Below, in pieces: positions 24,672 to 32,719 of a stretch of 52,380 bases of DNA. Every line of letters starts with the position of its first letter. The first letter of the stretch is position 1. Source of the stretch: a bacterium. GTDB taxonomy: Bacteria > Desulfobacterota > Binatia > UBA12015. The DNA lies in contig JAUIFY010000007.1 of assembly GCA_030430245.1 (NCBI GenBank), positions 1 through 52,380 of the forward strand, written 5' to 3'. The notes under the pieces were generated by a model that worked only from the letters and a program-made list of their open reading frames with translations, was not told the origin of the DNA and did not search any database. The position numbers were made by a program, and so were the translations under genes.

Positions 24672-26180
24672 TCAACGGGGCGTCTCGTCCACCGAGGCGG
24701 CCTTCGCGACACGCCGTTCGAGCGCCCGCCGACGCGCCGTGGCTTTGCACGACATCCGGAACTCGATCCCCAGGTTGTCGCCCGTGTTGCCGCCGTGGAA
24801 TCTCTGTCGGTAGAGTACGTGCGGCACTCGCCCCACCTCGTACCGTTCGCTCAGTCGTAGGGTCATGTCGTAGTCCTCGGCGTAGTCCGCGAGCTCACCC
24901 TCGTCGAATCCGCCGAGTCGCTCCAGGATGCAGCGATGCCAGGTGCGGACGGACCCCGCGCCGCCGGTCCGCAGAAGCGAGTTCCGATCGTACTCCTCGT
25001 GCCGAATGACGCCGTACTCCTCGAGAGGGCGTCCTTGGGCATCGATCACGTCGTAGTACGACACGGCGAGTCCCCAACCGGGGTTTCGCTCCAGGTGCTC
25101 GACCTGTCGAAGAAGCGTGTCCGGCACGTACTCGTCGTCCGAGTCGAGCTGCGAGACGTACTTGCCGCGGGCCGCGGCGACGCCCGTATTGAGCGCATGC
25201 GCGATGTGGTTGCCGCGTCGGTTCCGCAGGAGACGGACGCGAGGGTCGCGGGCGGCGAACGATTGGACCATCTCGATCGATCCGTCCGTCGAGCCGTTGT
25301 CGACCACCAGAATCTCGAACTCCCTAAACGTTCCACCGAGCACGCTCTCGATCGCGCGACCGAGGAAGCGGCCCCGGTCGTAGGTGGGCACGACCACGCT
25401 CACCACGGGGTCACTCGTCGCGTGCGGGCAGCGGACGGGCTCCTGGGCCCGCACCAGGGCCGCTCCCTGCCTCCGCAAGAAGGCTCCGAACGCGCGATCG
25501 ATCTCGGCGGCGAGCGACGGCTCGAAGTGCATGTACGCGAAGCCCGGCCGCTCGCAGCTCTCGGCGGCGAACGAGCCGCGGTACAGCTCACGGACCGGAT
25601 CGAGGGGCGCACCTTCGTGAACCCGGCCCACCTCGTAGAGAGGAGTCGGGACCCGCGCGAACGATCCGAGCTCGGCGAGGCGAAGCCGCAGATCGTAGAA
25701 CGCCGCCACGTCGTAGGTCGGGTCCAACCCTCCGAGGCGCTCCCAGGTGTGACGCTCGAGCGCGATCACGTGTCCCAACGTCGACCACTCCGATGGATCG
25801 GAGGGCGAGGCGAGCAGAGGCTGATGCACCGGCGGACATCCAACGGCGCGCACCCAGTAGTCGCCGTACGCCACGACCGCTCCGGGATCGCGTTCGAGGG
25901 CGGACGCGTAGGCGGGAACCAGATCCGCCGTCGCGCGCACCAGAGGGCTCACCAGGAGCACCGTGTCGGCGCTCGTCCGCGCCACGGCCTCGCCGACCGC
26001 ACCCGCGTCGGGCCCGGGGAGCCTCTTCGGCTCCGGTGCCCCGAGGCCTTCCCCCGCCCGCATCGCGACCTCGACCTCGGCGGCTCCGCCCCGTCGTACG
26101 GCGTCGATCGTCGCCTCGACCTCGGCGTGAGGCCAGACGCCGCAGACGACGACCGCGACTGCTCTGGAACGCGGGCTCAC
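24672..26180 (-). CDS. Glycosyltransferase with two GT2-like halves
   Basis: About 502 residues from GTG 26180 (ATG 26204 is an alternative). Residues 1-215 look like a degenerate GT-A domain (AVAVVVCGVWPHAEVEATID, VLLVSPLVRATADLVPAY, GGLDPTYDVAAFYDLRLRL). The second half is a full family 2 domain: DPVVSVVVPTYDRGRFLGRA, ILVVDNGSTDGS, HALNTGVAAARGKYVSQLDS with DSDDEYVP as the DxD motif, and the ED-type acid motif GELADYAEDYDMTLRL. The first half may bind an acceptor or be inactive. It lies in the glycan locus, divergent from the kinase-like gene. Confidence 0.88.
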   Translation of the reverse strand: MSPRSRAVAVVVCGVWPHAEVEATIDAVRRGGAAEVEVAMRAGEGLGAPEPKRLPGPDAGAVGEAVARTSADTVLLVSPLVRATADLVPAYASALERDPGAVVAYGDYWVRAVGCPPVHQPLLASPSDPSEWSTLGHVIALERHTWERLGGLDPTYDVAAFYDLRLRLAELGSFARVPTPLYEVGRVHEGAPLDPVRELYRGSFAAESCERPGFAYMHFEPSLAAEIDRAFGAFLRRQGAALVRAQEPVRCPHATSDPVVSVVVPTYDRGRFLGRAIESVLGGTFREFEILVVDNGSTDGSIEMVQSFAARDPRVRLLRNRRGNHIAHALNTGVAAARGKYVSQLDSDDEYVPDTLLRQVEHLERNPGWGLAVSYYDVIDAQGRPLEEYGVIRHEEYDRNSLLRTGGAGSVRTWHRCILERLGGFDEGELADYAEDYDMTLRLSERYEVGRVPHVLYRQRFHGGNTGDNLGIEFRMSCKATARRRALERRVAKAASVDETPR

Positions 26181-26211
26181 GAACCCGCTACATTGACATC
26201 GCATCGGGCGG

Positions 26212-27378
26212 ATGCAACTCAGCCTTCGCTCGATGTCGGCGTCGCCCGAAGACCGGTCTCGCGGTGGGAGCGAGGCCGACGACTTGCGCACGGTCGAGGC
26301 GACGCGCGGCGACGTCGCGGTCACGTTGTTCGTCCGACGAGCGCTGTCCGAGCGCGACGTCGCGCGGATCGTCGACCAGCTCACGGGCCGGTACGAGGGG
26401 CCCCGCCATCTGTCTCAGGAACGCACCGTTCTCTTGCCGGCCGAAACGGATCTGCCCTACGACGGAATCAAGCTGAAGGGGGCCGGGCTGCGGGGCGGTC
26501 GGATCCGCTTCGACGAGGCGCATCAGGTTCCGTACGCCCTCCCGCGCTACGACGCGGAGGGGAGCTACGCCGAGGATCTGGCGCGCGGCTTTCACCGAGC
26601 GTGCTCCGGCGGGATGAGCTACCAGCAGGCGACGAACGAGTATCGCATCGTGTCGTGGTTGGTGTCCCGCGGCTTCGACACCCTGCCCGCCCTCGGGTGG
26701 GGCAGCGTCGACTCGGCTGGTCGAAAGAGCTGGCTGCTGGTTCTGAACGCACCGTTTCGGGAGTTCTGGGACTGGTGTCACCAGCCCTCGTGGGACGCCG
26801 ATCTCGTGCGGGAGATGCCCGTCGTGCAAGCGAGAGGCCAAGTCGAGCTCCGTCGCCTCGGCGTGACCCTCGCCCTGAACGGGGTGACGAGCGTCGGAGG
26901 CCGGCTCGTCCGCAAGGATCTGCACGGTGCGCGTTTCCACGACCGGAACGACACGTTCGTGAGTCGCGCGATGTACGAGCTCTTCGACGTGAACTTCTGC
27001 CTCTGGAACTACCGGGATCCTCGCGCCCAGCCGGGCCTCGAGGAGTGGACCGAGCGGAGCTCGCGCACATACGTCGAGGAGCTGACCGGCACGAGCCACA
27101 CGATGGACGTGATCGAGGACTTCCGTTCGTTCAACTGGATCTATCGCGACGCGGGGCTGTCGTTGACGGAGCGGCTCGCGCTGATCGAGAGCAACCCGAT
27201 CTCGCGCCACGTGCTCGATCAGCACCTTCCCGAGTCGGAGCGCCGCCCGTATCGATCGGAGCGTGCAGCCGCCTCGGCGCGAGCCAAGCGCGACGCGCGC
27301 GAGCGTCGGAGCCGTGGTCCCGTCGCGGTCGCGCGCCGTCTCGCGCGCAGCGTCCGCGCCCGTCTACCGATCCGCTGA
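26212..27378 (+). CDS. Kinase-fold-like protein, possibly LPS-kinase (WaaP/InaA) or SelO related
   Basis: A 388-residue protein that I do not confidently recognise. Three blocks follow the order of protein-kinase-like folds: GIKLKGAGLRGGRIRF (Lys87/Lys89, an ATP-lysine candidate), NEYRIVSWLVSRGFDTLPAL (Glu143, alphaC-type glutamate followed by the 'G-x-x-T-x-x-A' segment seen in WaaP, InaA and SelO families), and VRKDLHGARFHDRND (Asp236, catalytic-loop candidate without the usual Asn). A downstream ELFDVNFCLWN could hold the second metal Asp. The C-terminus is a very basic tail (RAAASARAKRDARERRSR). Its position beside the ABC glycan exporter would fit a sugar or lipid-A-core kinase. Start ATG 26212; ATG 26233 is possible. 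It overlaps the exporter ATPase gene by 15 bp at the 3' end. Confidence 0.5.
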   Translation: MQLSLRSMSASPEDRSRGGSEADDLRTVEATRGDVAVTLFVRRALSERDVARIVDQLTGRYEGPRHLSQERTVLLPAETDLPYDGIKLKGAGLRGGRIRFDEAHQVPYALPRYDAEGSYAEDLARGFHRACSGGMSYQQATNEYRIVSWLVSRGFDTLPALGWGSVDSAGRKSWLLVLNAPFREFWDWCHQPSWDADLVREMPVVQARGQVELRRLGVTLALNGVTSVGGRLVRKDLHGARFHDRNDTFVSRAMYELFDVNFCLWNYRDPRAQPGLEEWTERSSRTYVEELTGTSHTMDVIEDFRSFNWIYRDAGLSLTERLALIESNPISRHVLDQHLPESERRPYRSERAAASARAKRDARERRSRGPVAVARRLARSVRARLPIR

Positions 27379-28158
27379 CGGAACGGCGTCCCCGGACGAG
27401 GCCCGGTGGGGGGCGTCGTGGGATTGCGCGGCTTCGTAGTCGCGGAGGACCTCCTCGGTGCGCCCGTCTCTCACGGCCCGTCCCGCCTCGAGCCACAGCG
27501 TTCGCGTGCACGCGGCGCGGATCAGATCGACCGAGTGGGAAACGAGGACGACCGCTCCGCCGGCCTGCGTGAACGACGCCAGCTCTCGTGAGACGCGCGC
27601 GCGGAACCCGAGGTCGCCCGCCGCGAGTGTCTCGTCCAGCAGCAGGACGTCGAGCTCGCAGCACAGGGCGACGGCCATCGTCAGACGGGCGACCTGGCCC
27701 GCCGAGTAGGTGCTGACGGGTGCGTTCCAGGCGGCGCCGAGGTCCGCGCGCGCTTCGACGTCGCCCAGGCGGCGATGCATCTCGCGCGACGGAAGCCCCA
27801 GCATGTTTGCGAGCAGGATCGCGTTCTCCCGCCCCCGCAGTGCGAGAAACAGAGGCCCTCCGCCCGCGGCGAGGTACGCGACCCGGCCGTCTCGTTGCAC
27901 GACGCCCTGGGTTGGTCGCGCGATGCGGGCAAGCACCTTGAGCAAGGTGCTCTTCCCGGCTCCGTTGGTCCCGATCAGGCCGAGTCGATCGCCCGCGGTG
28001 ACCTGTAGGGAGATCTCCTGAAGCGCGTCGACCATCGCCGGCGGAGCGGCGCGACCGAGGCCGCGCGACAGCTGCACGAGCGGCGATGTGGGCCCATCGC
28101 GGCGGTACCGCTTCGTCACCGCCTCCGCGCGGAGCAGCACTCGGTCAGACGAAGTCAT
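27364..28158 (-). CDS. ABC polysaccharide exporter ATP-binding subunit (Wzt/KpsT type)
   Basis: A 264-residue ABC ATPase with Walker A at 63-71 (GTNGAGKST), a YSAGQVARLTMAVAL signature region in which AGQ replaces SGGQ, Walker B ELDVLLLDE followed by TLAAGD, and switch His in VLVSHSVDL. The LDETLAAGD form and the RVAYLAAGGGPLFLALRGREN stretch are characteristic of polysaccharide/teichoate exporters. The start overlaps the permease stop by 14 bp. There is no long C-terminal carbohydrate-binding domain, so export probably does not depend on a capped O-antigen terminus as in E. coli O8/O9. Confidence 0.92.
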   Translation of the reverse strand: MTSSDRVLLRAEAVTKRYRRDGPTSPLVQLSRGLGRAAPPAMVDALQEISLQVTAGDRLGLIGTNGAGKSTLLKVLARIARPTQGVVQRDGRVAYLAAGGGPLFLALRGRENAILLANMLGLPSREMHRRLGDVEARADLGAAWNAPVSTYSAGQVARLTMAVALCCELDVLLLDETLAAGDLGFRARVSRELASFTQAGGAVVLVSHSVDLIRAACTRTLWLEAGRAVRDGRTEEVLRDYEAAQSHDAPHRASSGDAVPSADR

Positions 28159-28930
28159 CGAAGTCCGCCTCGTACCGACGAAAGAGCCATGCGCCCGCGA
28201 GGAGCAGCGCGGTGGAGAACAGGATCGCGCTCGCCGCGTAGGCGAGCTCGGGGGGCTCTCCGGCCAGGAGGGGCGCTCGGTAGAGCTCCACGATGCCGGA
28301 GACGGGATTCAGGACGTACAGGGGTCGCCACGCCTCCGGGACCCGATCGACGGGATACAGGTTCGGCGACAAGAAGAAGCCGGCGCGCAAGCCTACCGCG
28401 AGGAGGTGCTCGACGTCGCGGAAGAGCGTCGTGGCGACGGCGGCGAGGAGGGTCACGCCGGTCACGAAGACGAGCTGCGTCGCGATCGCGAGCGGCAGCC
28501 ATCCGAGCCAAACGTCGACCGAGGCATCCTGGACCCAGCCCAGTCCCGCGACCAGAGCGAGCCCGATCGCGAGAGCGGGGACGTTCGCCACGACGACGGC
28601 CAGCACGATCGCCTCTCGCGGAATCCGGATCTGCTGCACGAGGGCGCGGTGCCGAAGGAGGGCCCCCGCGCCTTGCGTCGCCGCTCCCGAGAGGAACCCC
28701 CACGGCACGAGGGCCACCAGAACGAAGAGGGGGTAGTTTTCCACCCCGAGGCGGACCACGCGTCCGAACACGATGTAGAGGACCACCGCGGTGAGCACCG
28801 GGTTCAGGGCCGACCACGTCACGCCGAGGGTCGTCGCCCGAAAGCGCGACCGCAGCTCGGCGTGCGCGAGGTTCAGCACCAGATCACGGAGTCTCCCGTT
28901 CGCCCCGACCACGAGGGTCTCGTAGCCCAA
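28145..28930 (-). CDS. ABC-2 type polysaccharide exporter permease (Wzm/KpsM type)
   Basis: A 261-residue, six-helix inner-membrane protein of the ABC-2 polysaccharide/polyol phosphate export family. Diagnostic stretches are AELRSRFRATTLGVTWSALN at the cytosolic N-terminus, FVLVALVPWGFLSGA, ATTLFRDVEHLLAVGLRAGF and FFLSPNLYPVDRVP, and NPVSGIVELYRAPLL. It pairs with the ATPase encoded immediately downstream (14-bp overlap) to move an undecaprenyl-linked glycan across the inner membrane. Confidence 0.93.
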   Translation of the reverse strand: MGYETLVVGANGRLRDLVLNLAHAELRSRFRATTLGVTWSALNPVLTAVVLYIVFGRVVRLGVENYPLFVLVALVPWGFLSGAATQGAGALLRHRALVQQIRIPREAIVLAVVVANVPALAIGLALVAGLGWVQDASVDVWLGWLPLAIATQLVFVTGVTLLAAVATTLFRDVEHLLAVGLRAGFFLSPNLYPVDRVPEAWRPLYVLNPVSGIVELYRAPLLAGEPPELAYAASAILFSTALLLAGAWLFRRYEADFDDFV

Positions 28931-29091
28931 GCGCGGTGGAACCCCCAGGGCCGAGGGCCGGGGTGGAGAGGCGCCGGAGCTTCGCCGGCCGGCGCGGGAT
29001 CACGCTGGCAGCGGCGGGGCCTCGACTCGATGCGAAGCGCCGTCGTCCGCCGGCGGGGCCGGAGGCTCGTCGCACCCGGGAAGGCTCCCGG

Positions 29092-29847
29092 TCATCGCTC
29101 CGTTCCCCGGGCCCGGTTCTCGACCGAGAGAACCCGGCCGGCACCGTCGGGGTCGCGGACGAGCTCGAGGACCCGGTGGGCGATGTCGCGGGGCGTCAGC
29201 AACTGGACCGCGTCGATGACGGACTGAAGCCACGGCGCCGGACGCCCCTCGGGGCCGCTCTCCCGAACCATCTCCGTGTCGACGAGGCCCGGGCAGATGC
29301 AGCTCACGCGCACGCCGTGGCTCTGCACGAGGGAGGCGCACGACTTGGTGAAGTGGACGACGCCCGCCTTCGTCGCGGCGTAGACCGCCTGCGGCGGGAG
29401 CGGGGCGAAGGCCGCGCCCGACGCGGTGTTGACGATCGCGCCGCCGCCGCTCCGCTTCATGGGGTCGAGAGCGAGCCGGGTTCCGAGGATCACGCCCCGC
29501 AGGTTCACGTCGACGATCGCACCGGCGCGCTCGGCCGGGACTTCGGGCCAGTCGGTCGCGCCTTCTCCGATGGCCGCGTTGTTGTGCAGGATGTGAAGCG
29601 CCCCGAACCGGCGCGCCGTCTCGTCGAGGGAGCTCCGGAGGGAGGCCAGGTCGGACACGTCGGTGTCGAGCGCGAGCGGCTCGGCGCCCTCGGCTCGGAC
29701 GAGGTCGGCGGTCTCTCCTGCGAGCTCGGCACGCAGATCGAGGAGGACGACGGCTCGCGCACCCGCTTCGGCCAGGGCGACGGCCGTGGCGCGGCCGATG
29801 CCTCGCGCCGCGCCGGTCACGACCGCGATCTTCCTCTCGATCTCCAT
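29092..29847 (-). CDS. Short-chain dehydrogenase/reductase
   Basis: A 251-residue classical SDR. The cofactor motif TGAARGIG (TGxxxGxG) lies near residue 11, then LDLRAELAG and DTDVSD, the NNAAI (NNAG-like) strand, catalytic Ser in NTASGAAF, and the active-site YAATKAG (YxxxK). ICPGLVDTEM is the usual PG motif. The ATG at 29847 follows GGAGAG and starts exactly at the fold. The substrate is unknown; the first basic residue after the TGxxxGxG and an Asp-Leu at the end of beta2 (LLDLR) suggest NAD rather than NADP preference. Divergent from the lipoprotein gene at 29927. Confidence 0.93.
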   Translation of the reverse strand: MEIERKIAVVTGAARGIGRATAVALAEAGARAVVLLDLRAELAGETADLVRAEGAEPLALDTDVSDLASLRSSLDETARRFGALHILHNNAAIGEGATDWPEVPAERAGAIVDVNLRGVILGTRLALDPMKRSGGGAIVNTASGAAFAPLPPQAVYAATKAGVVHFTKSCASLVQSHGVRVSCICPGLVDTEMVRESGPEGRPAPWLQSVIDAVQLLTPRDIAHRVLELVRDPDGAGRVLSVENRARGTER

Positions 29848-29926
29848 GGGGCTCTCCAGCAGGTTAGGGTGCGGTGTCGCGAGCGCAACACTTGCGGCGC
29901 GGCCTGGGGCGAGGGAAGGTCGAGCC

Positions 29927-30406
29927 GTGCGACCGTCGACCGTCCTTCTCGTCTCGATTCTTCTCGCGGGCTGCGGCGGGCCGTGGGGCCCGCTCGCGGG
30001 GGGGCGCCTCGCCGGCACCCAGGCCTCGTCCCCCGTCCGCGATTGGAGCTTCGCCAACGACTACCCGCTGATGGAGATCGAGATCCGCCCGGCGGATCCC
30101 TACTCGGTGAAGGTCCACTACTACGTCGTGGAGGGCCGGCTCTACGTGGAGGCGGGCGAGAACGGATGGAGTCGCTGGCGGGGGATGCTCCACGAGGATC
30201 CCCGCGCGCGCGTCCGGTTCGGTGAGACCGTCTATCCGGTTCGAGCGATTCCAGTCACCGAGCCGTCGGAGATCGCCCGCGTCCTACCGCGGTTCTACGC
30301 GAAGGACCGAGACGAGCCGTCGCCGGCTTGTCGCGCGACGTGGGATGCCTCCACGTGCGCGTTCGAAGGGACGTTCTATCGCCTCGAGTCGCCGGCGACG
30401 TCGTAG
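29927..30406 (+). CDS. Small lipoprotein of unknown function
   Basis: A 159-residue protein from GTG 29927, with GGAAGG upstream. The N-terminus RPSTVLLVSILLAGCGGPWG contains a lipobox (LLAGC), so the mature protein is probably attached to a membrane. The body is beta-rich (MEIEIRPADPYSVKVHYYVV, GRLYVEAGENGWSRW, RVRFGETVYPVRAIPV), a pattern that recalls the flavin-reductase-like split barrel but is too weak for a family call. Two cysteines near the end (PACRATWDASTCAF) could form a disulfide. It is followed 24 bp later by the universal stress protein gene on the same strand. Confidence 0.7.
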   Translation: MRPSTVLLVSILLAGCGGPWGPLAGGRLAGTQASSPVRDWSFANDYPLMEIEIRPADPYSVKVHYYVVEGRLYVEAGENGWSRWRGMLHEDPRARVRFGETVYPVRAIPVTEPSEIARVLPRFYAKDRDEPSPACRATWDASTCAFEGTFYRLESPATS

Positions 30407-30430
30407 GCGTTTCGTCGTGGACCTCGGTCC

Positions 30431-30901
30431 GTGCTAGACGAAGGCGTGGCGAAGAACAGCGACAAGCGGATCGTCGTGGCGGTGGACTTCTCGAAGACGT
30501 CCAAGGCCGCACTTCAGCACGCTCTCGACCTGGCGCGCGATGGGGGCGGGGGCGTCGACGTCATCTACGTGATCGAGGACGCGTTTCAGGCGACGCTCCC
30601 GTGGCTCAAGCAGGGCCGAGAGACGGTCAAGCGGATGCGGGCCGATGCGGTCCGTGCCGCAACCGAGAAGCTCGAGAGGTTCGTTCCCCGTCCGGCCGGA
30701 ATCGAGGTGACGACGACCGTCAAGACGGGAGAGGTCGACGAGGAAGTCCTCAAGCTGGCCAAGCGCAAGAAGGCGAGTCTCATCGTGCTCGGCAAGGTCG
30801 GGCGGCGTAGGATGGACGAGTTCTTCATCGGCTCCTCGGCGAACGACATCATCCGACTGAGTCCGATCCCGCTGCTCCTCGTTCCCGTTCCCAGCGATTG
30901 A
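30431..30901 (+). CDS. Universal stress protein, UspA family
   Basis: A 156-residue single USP domain. It begins with KRIVVAVDFSKTSKAALQHAL and ends with the nucleotide-binding segment VLGKVGRRRMDEFFIGSSANDIIRLS followed by PIPLLLVPVP; in the usual G-2x-G-9x-G(S/T) motif the first Gly is in LGKVG and the GSSA segment is intact, so ATP binding is plausible. It is cytosolic and usually linked to stress or energy limitation. Start choice is between GTG 30431 and GTG 30446; neither has a good Shine-Dalgarno. It probably shares a transcript with the lipoprotein gene before it and the GFA gene after it. Confidence 0.92.
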   Translation: MLDEGVAKNSDKRIVVAVDFSKTSKAALQHALDLARDGGGGVDVIYVIEDAFQATLPWLKQGRETVKRMRADAVRAATEKLERFVPRPAGIEVTTTVKTGEVDEEVLKLAKRKKASLIVLGKVGRRRMDEFFIGSSANDIIRLSPIPLLLVPVPSD

Positions 30902-30939
30902 AGGGACCGTTCCAGGCAACTCACGACCGGAGGAATCCC

Positions 30940-31344
30940 ATGGCGATGGAAGGTGGATGCTACTGTGGCGCGGTTCGGTTTCGCGCCGAGGGCGACCCGA
31001 TGTTTCAGGGGCAGTGCCACTGCCGCGAGTGCCAGTACATCTCGGGAGGGCAGCCGAACCTCGTGATCGCAGTGCCCGAGGCGGGCTTCACCTTCACGAA
31101 GGGAGAGCCCAAGGGGTTCACCCGCAGCGACCTCGACGCTCCGGTCACCCGTGAGTTCTGCGCCGAGTGCGGCACGCATCTTCTCTCGAAGACGCCGTCG
31201 CTGCCGGGTGCTCGGCTGATCAAGGTCGGTGTGCTCGACGATCCATCCGTCTTCCGTTCGCAGATGGCGATCTTCCTCGTCGACAAGCAGCCGTTCCACC
31301 ACGTGCCCGACGGGATCGGCGCGTTCGAGCGCGGTCCCGGCTGA
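30940..31344 (+). CDS. GFA family (glutathione-dependent formaldehyde-activating-like) protein
   Basis: A 134-residue zinc protein of the Mss4-like fold. All seven characteristic cysteines are present: Cys7 and Cys9 (GGCYCGAVRF), Cys26, Cys28 and Cys31 (GQCHCREC), and Cys74 and Cys77 (FCAECGTHL). GGAGGAATCCC precedes ATG 30940. Proteins of this family bind two zinc ions; some are glutathione-dependent formaldehyde-activating enzymes, but most have no proven reaction. It is probably cytosolic and the last gene of a small stress-type operon with UspA. Confidence 0.93.
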   Translation: MAMEGGCYCGAVRFRAEGDPMFQGQCHCRECQYISGGQPNLVIAVPEAGFTFTKGEPKGFTRSDLDAPVTREFCAECGTHLLSKTPSLPGARLIKVGVLDDPSVFRSQMAIFLVDKQPFHHVPDGIGAFERGPG

Positions 31345-31352
31345 TTCGTTCG

Positions 31353-31384
31353 CCGGTCCTGACCCGGTCCTGACCCCGGACCGG
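31353..31384 (+). repeat. Tandem 11-bp repeat within a hairpin
   Basis: CGGTCCTGACC occurs twice head to tail (31354-31364 and 31365-31375), followed by a segment that closes a 7-bp stem, CCGGTCC (31353-31359) with GGACCGG (31378-31384). It lies just after the GFA stop codon and before the potassium channel gene. It could be part of a transcription end signal, but there is no U-run. Confidence 0.4.
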
Positions 31385-31475
31385 CGTCGCGGCGGCGCCG
31401 GTCCCGCGCCGAAGTGGCACGGACGAGTTGCGCCGTTTCTTGACAACGCGCGAGATCGTGAGGAACGTCGCGATC

Positions 31476-32303
31476 ATGCGTGAGGACATCGCCGCGGCTC
31501 GGCCCGAGACTTGGCGCGAGCATCTCCACGAGATCATCTTCGAGGCGGATACCACCCTCGGGAAGGCCTTCGACGTGATGCTGATCGTGTCGATCGTGGC
31601 GAGCGTGATCGTCGTCACGCTGGACAGCGTCGATCAGTTTCGGGCCGACCACCACACGCTGCTCGTGGCATCGGAATGGGTGCTGACGATCGGCTTCACG
31701 ATCGAATACGTGCTGCGTCTGGTCTGCGTCCGGAATCCCCTGCGCTACGCGTTCAGCTTCTTCGGCCTGGTCGACCTGCTCTCGATCCTGCCGACCTACG
31801 CGAGCTTGGTCATTCCGGGGACGGAGTCGTTGCTGGTGATCCGCTCCCTGCGGCTGCTCCGCGTCTTCCGGGTCTTCAAGCTCGCGCGATTCCTCACCGA
31901 GGCGACGGAGCTGCGGCGAGGTATTCAGGCGGCTCGCGCGAAGTTGGCCGTCTTCATGGTGACCGTCATCATCTCGGTCGTGATCGTCGGCGCGGCCATG
32001 TACGTGGTCGAAGGTCCACAGAACGGGTTCACGTCGGTGCCGGTCGGCATGTATTGGGCCGTGGTCACGCTCACGACCGTCGGCTACGGCGATGTCACGC
32101 CCCAGACGCCGCTCGGCCAGGGGCTTGCGGTCGCGATGATGATCCTCGGCTACAGCTTGATCATCGTACCGACGGGGATCGTCTCGGCGGAGATGGCGCT
32201 GGCGCAGTCGCAGAGCATGACGTCGCAACACTGCTCGCGATGTTCGCGGGAGGGACACGACACCGACGCGCGCTTCTGCAAGTACTGCGGCGCGCGGCTC
32301 TAG
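31476..32303 (+). CDS. Voltage-gated-type potassium channel with C-terminal zinc ribbon
   Basis: A 275-residue six-helix cation channel. The S4 voltage sensor is visible as RSLRLLRVFRVFKLARF with regularly spaced arginines; S1-S3 precede it and S5, the pore helix with filter TLTTVGYGD and S6 follow. After S6, a short cytosolic tail carries CSRC and CKYCGARL, a two-knuckle zinc ribbon of the kind found in many soluble proteins. ATG 31476 is preceded by GAGGAA; a TTG at 31428 would extend it. It is likely to pass K+ with voltage gating; the zinc ribbon may assemble or regulate the tetramer. Confidence 0.92.
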   Translation: MREDIAAARPETWREHLHEIIFEADTTLGKAFDVMLIVSIVASVIVVTLDSVDQFRADHHTLLVASEWVLTIGFTIEYVLRLVCVRNPLRYAFSFFGLVDLLSILPTYASLVIPGTESLLVIRSLRLLRVFRVFKLARFLTEATELRRGIQAARAKLAVFMVTVIISVVIVGAAMYVVEGPQNGFTSVPVGMYWAVVTLTTVGYGDVTPQTPLGQGLAVAMMILGYSLIIVPTGIVSAEMALAQSQSMTSQHCSRCSREGHDTDARFCKYCGARL

Positions 32304-32321
32304 GCTCCGCGGCGGCGTCGG

Positions 32322-32708
32322 TCAGAATGCCGTCGTGATGGCCCAGACGGAGCAGATGACGGTGATCAAGGCGGTGCTCAGCGCGCCGACCGTGCGGAGT
32401 GGGTTGCTCTCCGTCGCCGATCGGATTCCGATCGGGTGGCAGATGCGAGCGACGATGAGCCAGCCTCCCAGTACGTGGAGCGCGGTCGCCGAGACCTCGT
32501 TCAGCTCCAGGATCGCGAGGAGGATCAGATCGAGCGGCACCCACTCCGTGAAGTTCCCGTGACGACGCACCGCGACGATCTGATCGGGATGGTTTCCGTC
32601 GCCGATCGACACGCCCGTCTTGCTGCGTTGGAACCCCGAGCCGGCCGCGAGACCGAAGCCGATGAGCCCGAGGATGCCGGCGTACAACGCCGTGATCGGT
32701 ACCAACAT
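32322..32708 (-). CDS. MAPEG family membrane protein
   Basis: A 128-residue, four-helix membrane protein. The pattern VSIGDGNHPDQIVAVRRHGNFTEWVPLDL is the MAPEG signature, with the xxRxxxNxxE-type glutathione-binding stretch (VRRHGNFTEWVP), followed by LHVLGGWLIVARICH. AGGAGAG precedes ATG 32708. Eukaryotic relatives make or use leukotrienes and glutathione; bacterial members include glutathione transferases of unknown substrate. It lies 11 bp downstream of the alpha/beta hydrolase gene, so they are probably co-transcribed. Confidence 0.92.
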   Translation of the reverse strand: MLVPITALYAGILGLIGFGLAAGSGFQRSKTGVSIGDGNHPDQIVAVRRHGNFTEWVPLDLILLAILELNEVSATALHVLGGWLIVARICHPIGIRSATESNPLRTVGALSTALITVICSVWAITTAF

Positions 32709-32719
32709 GGAGCGCTCTC

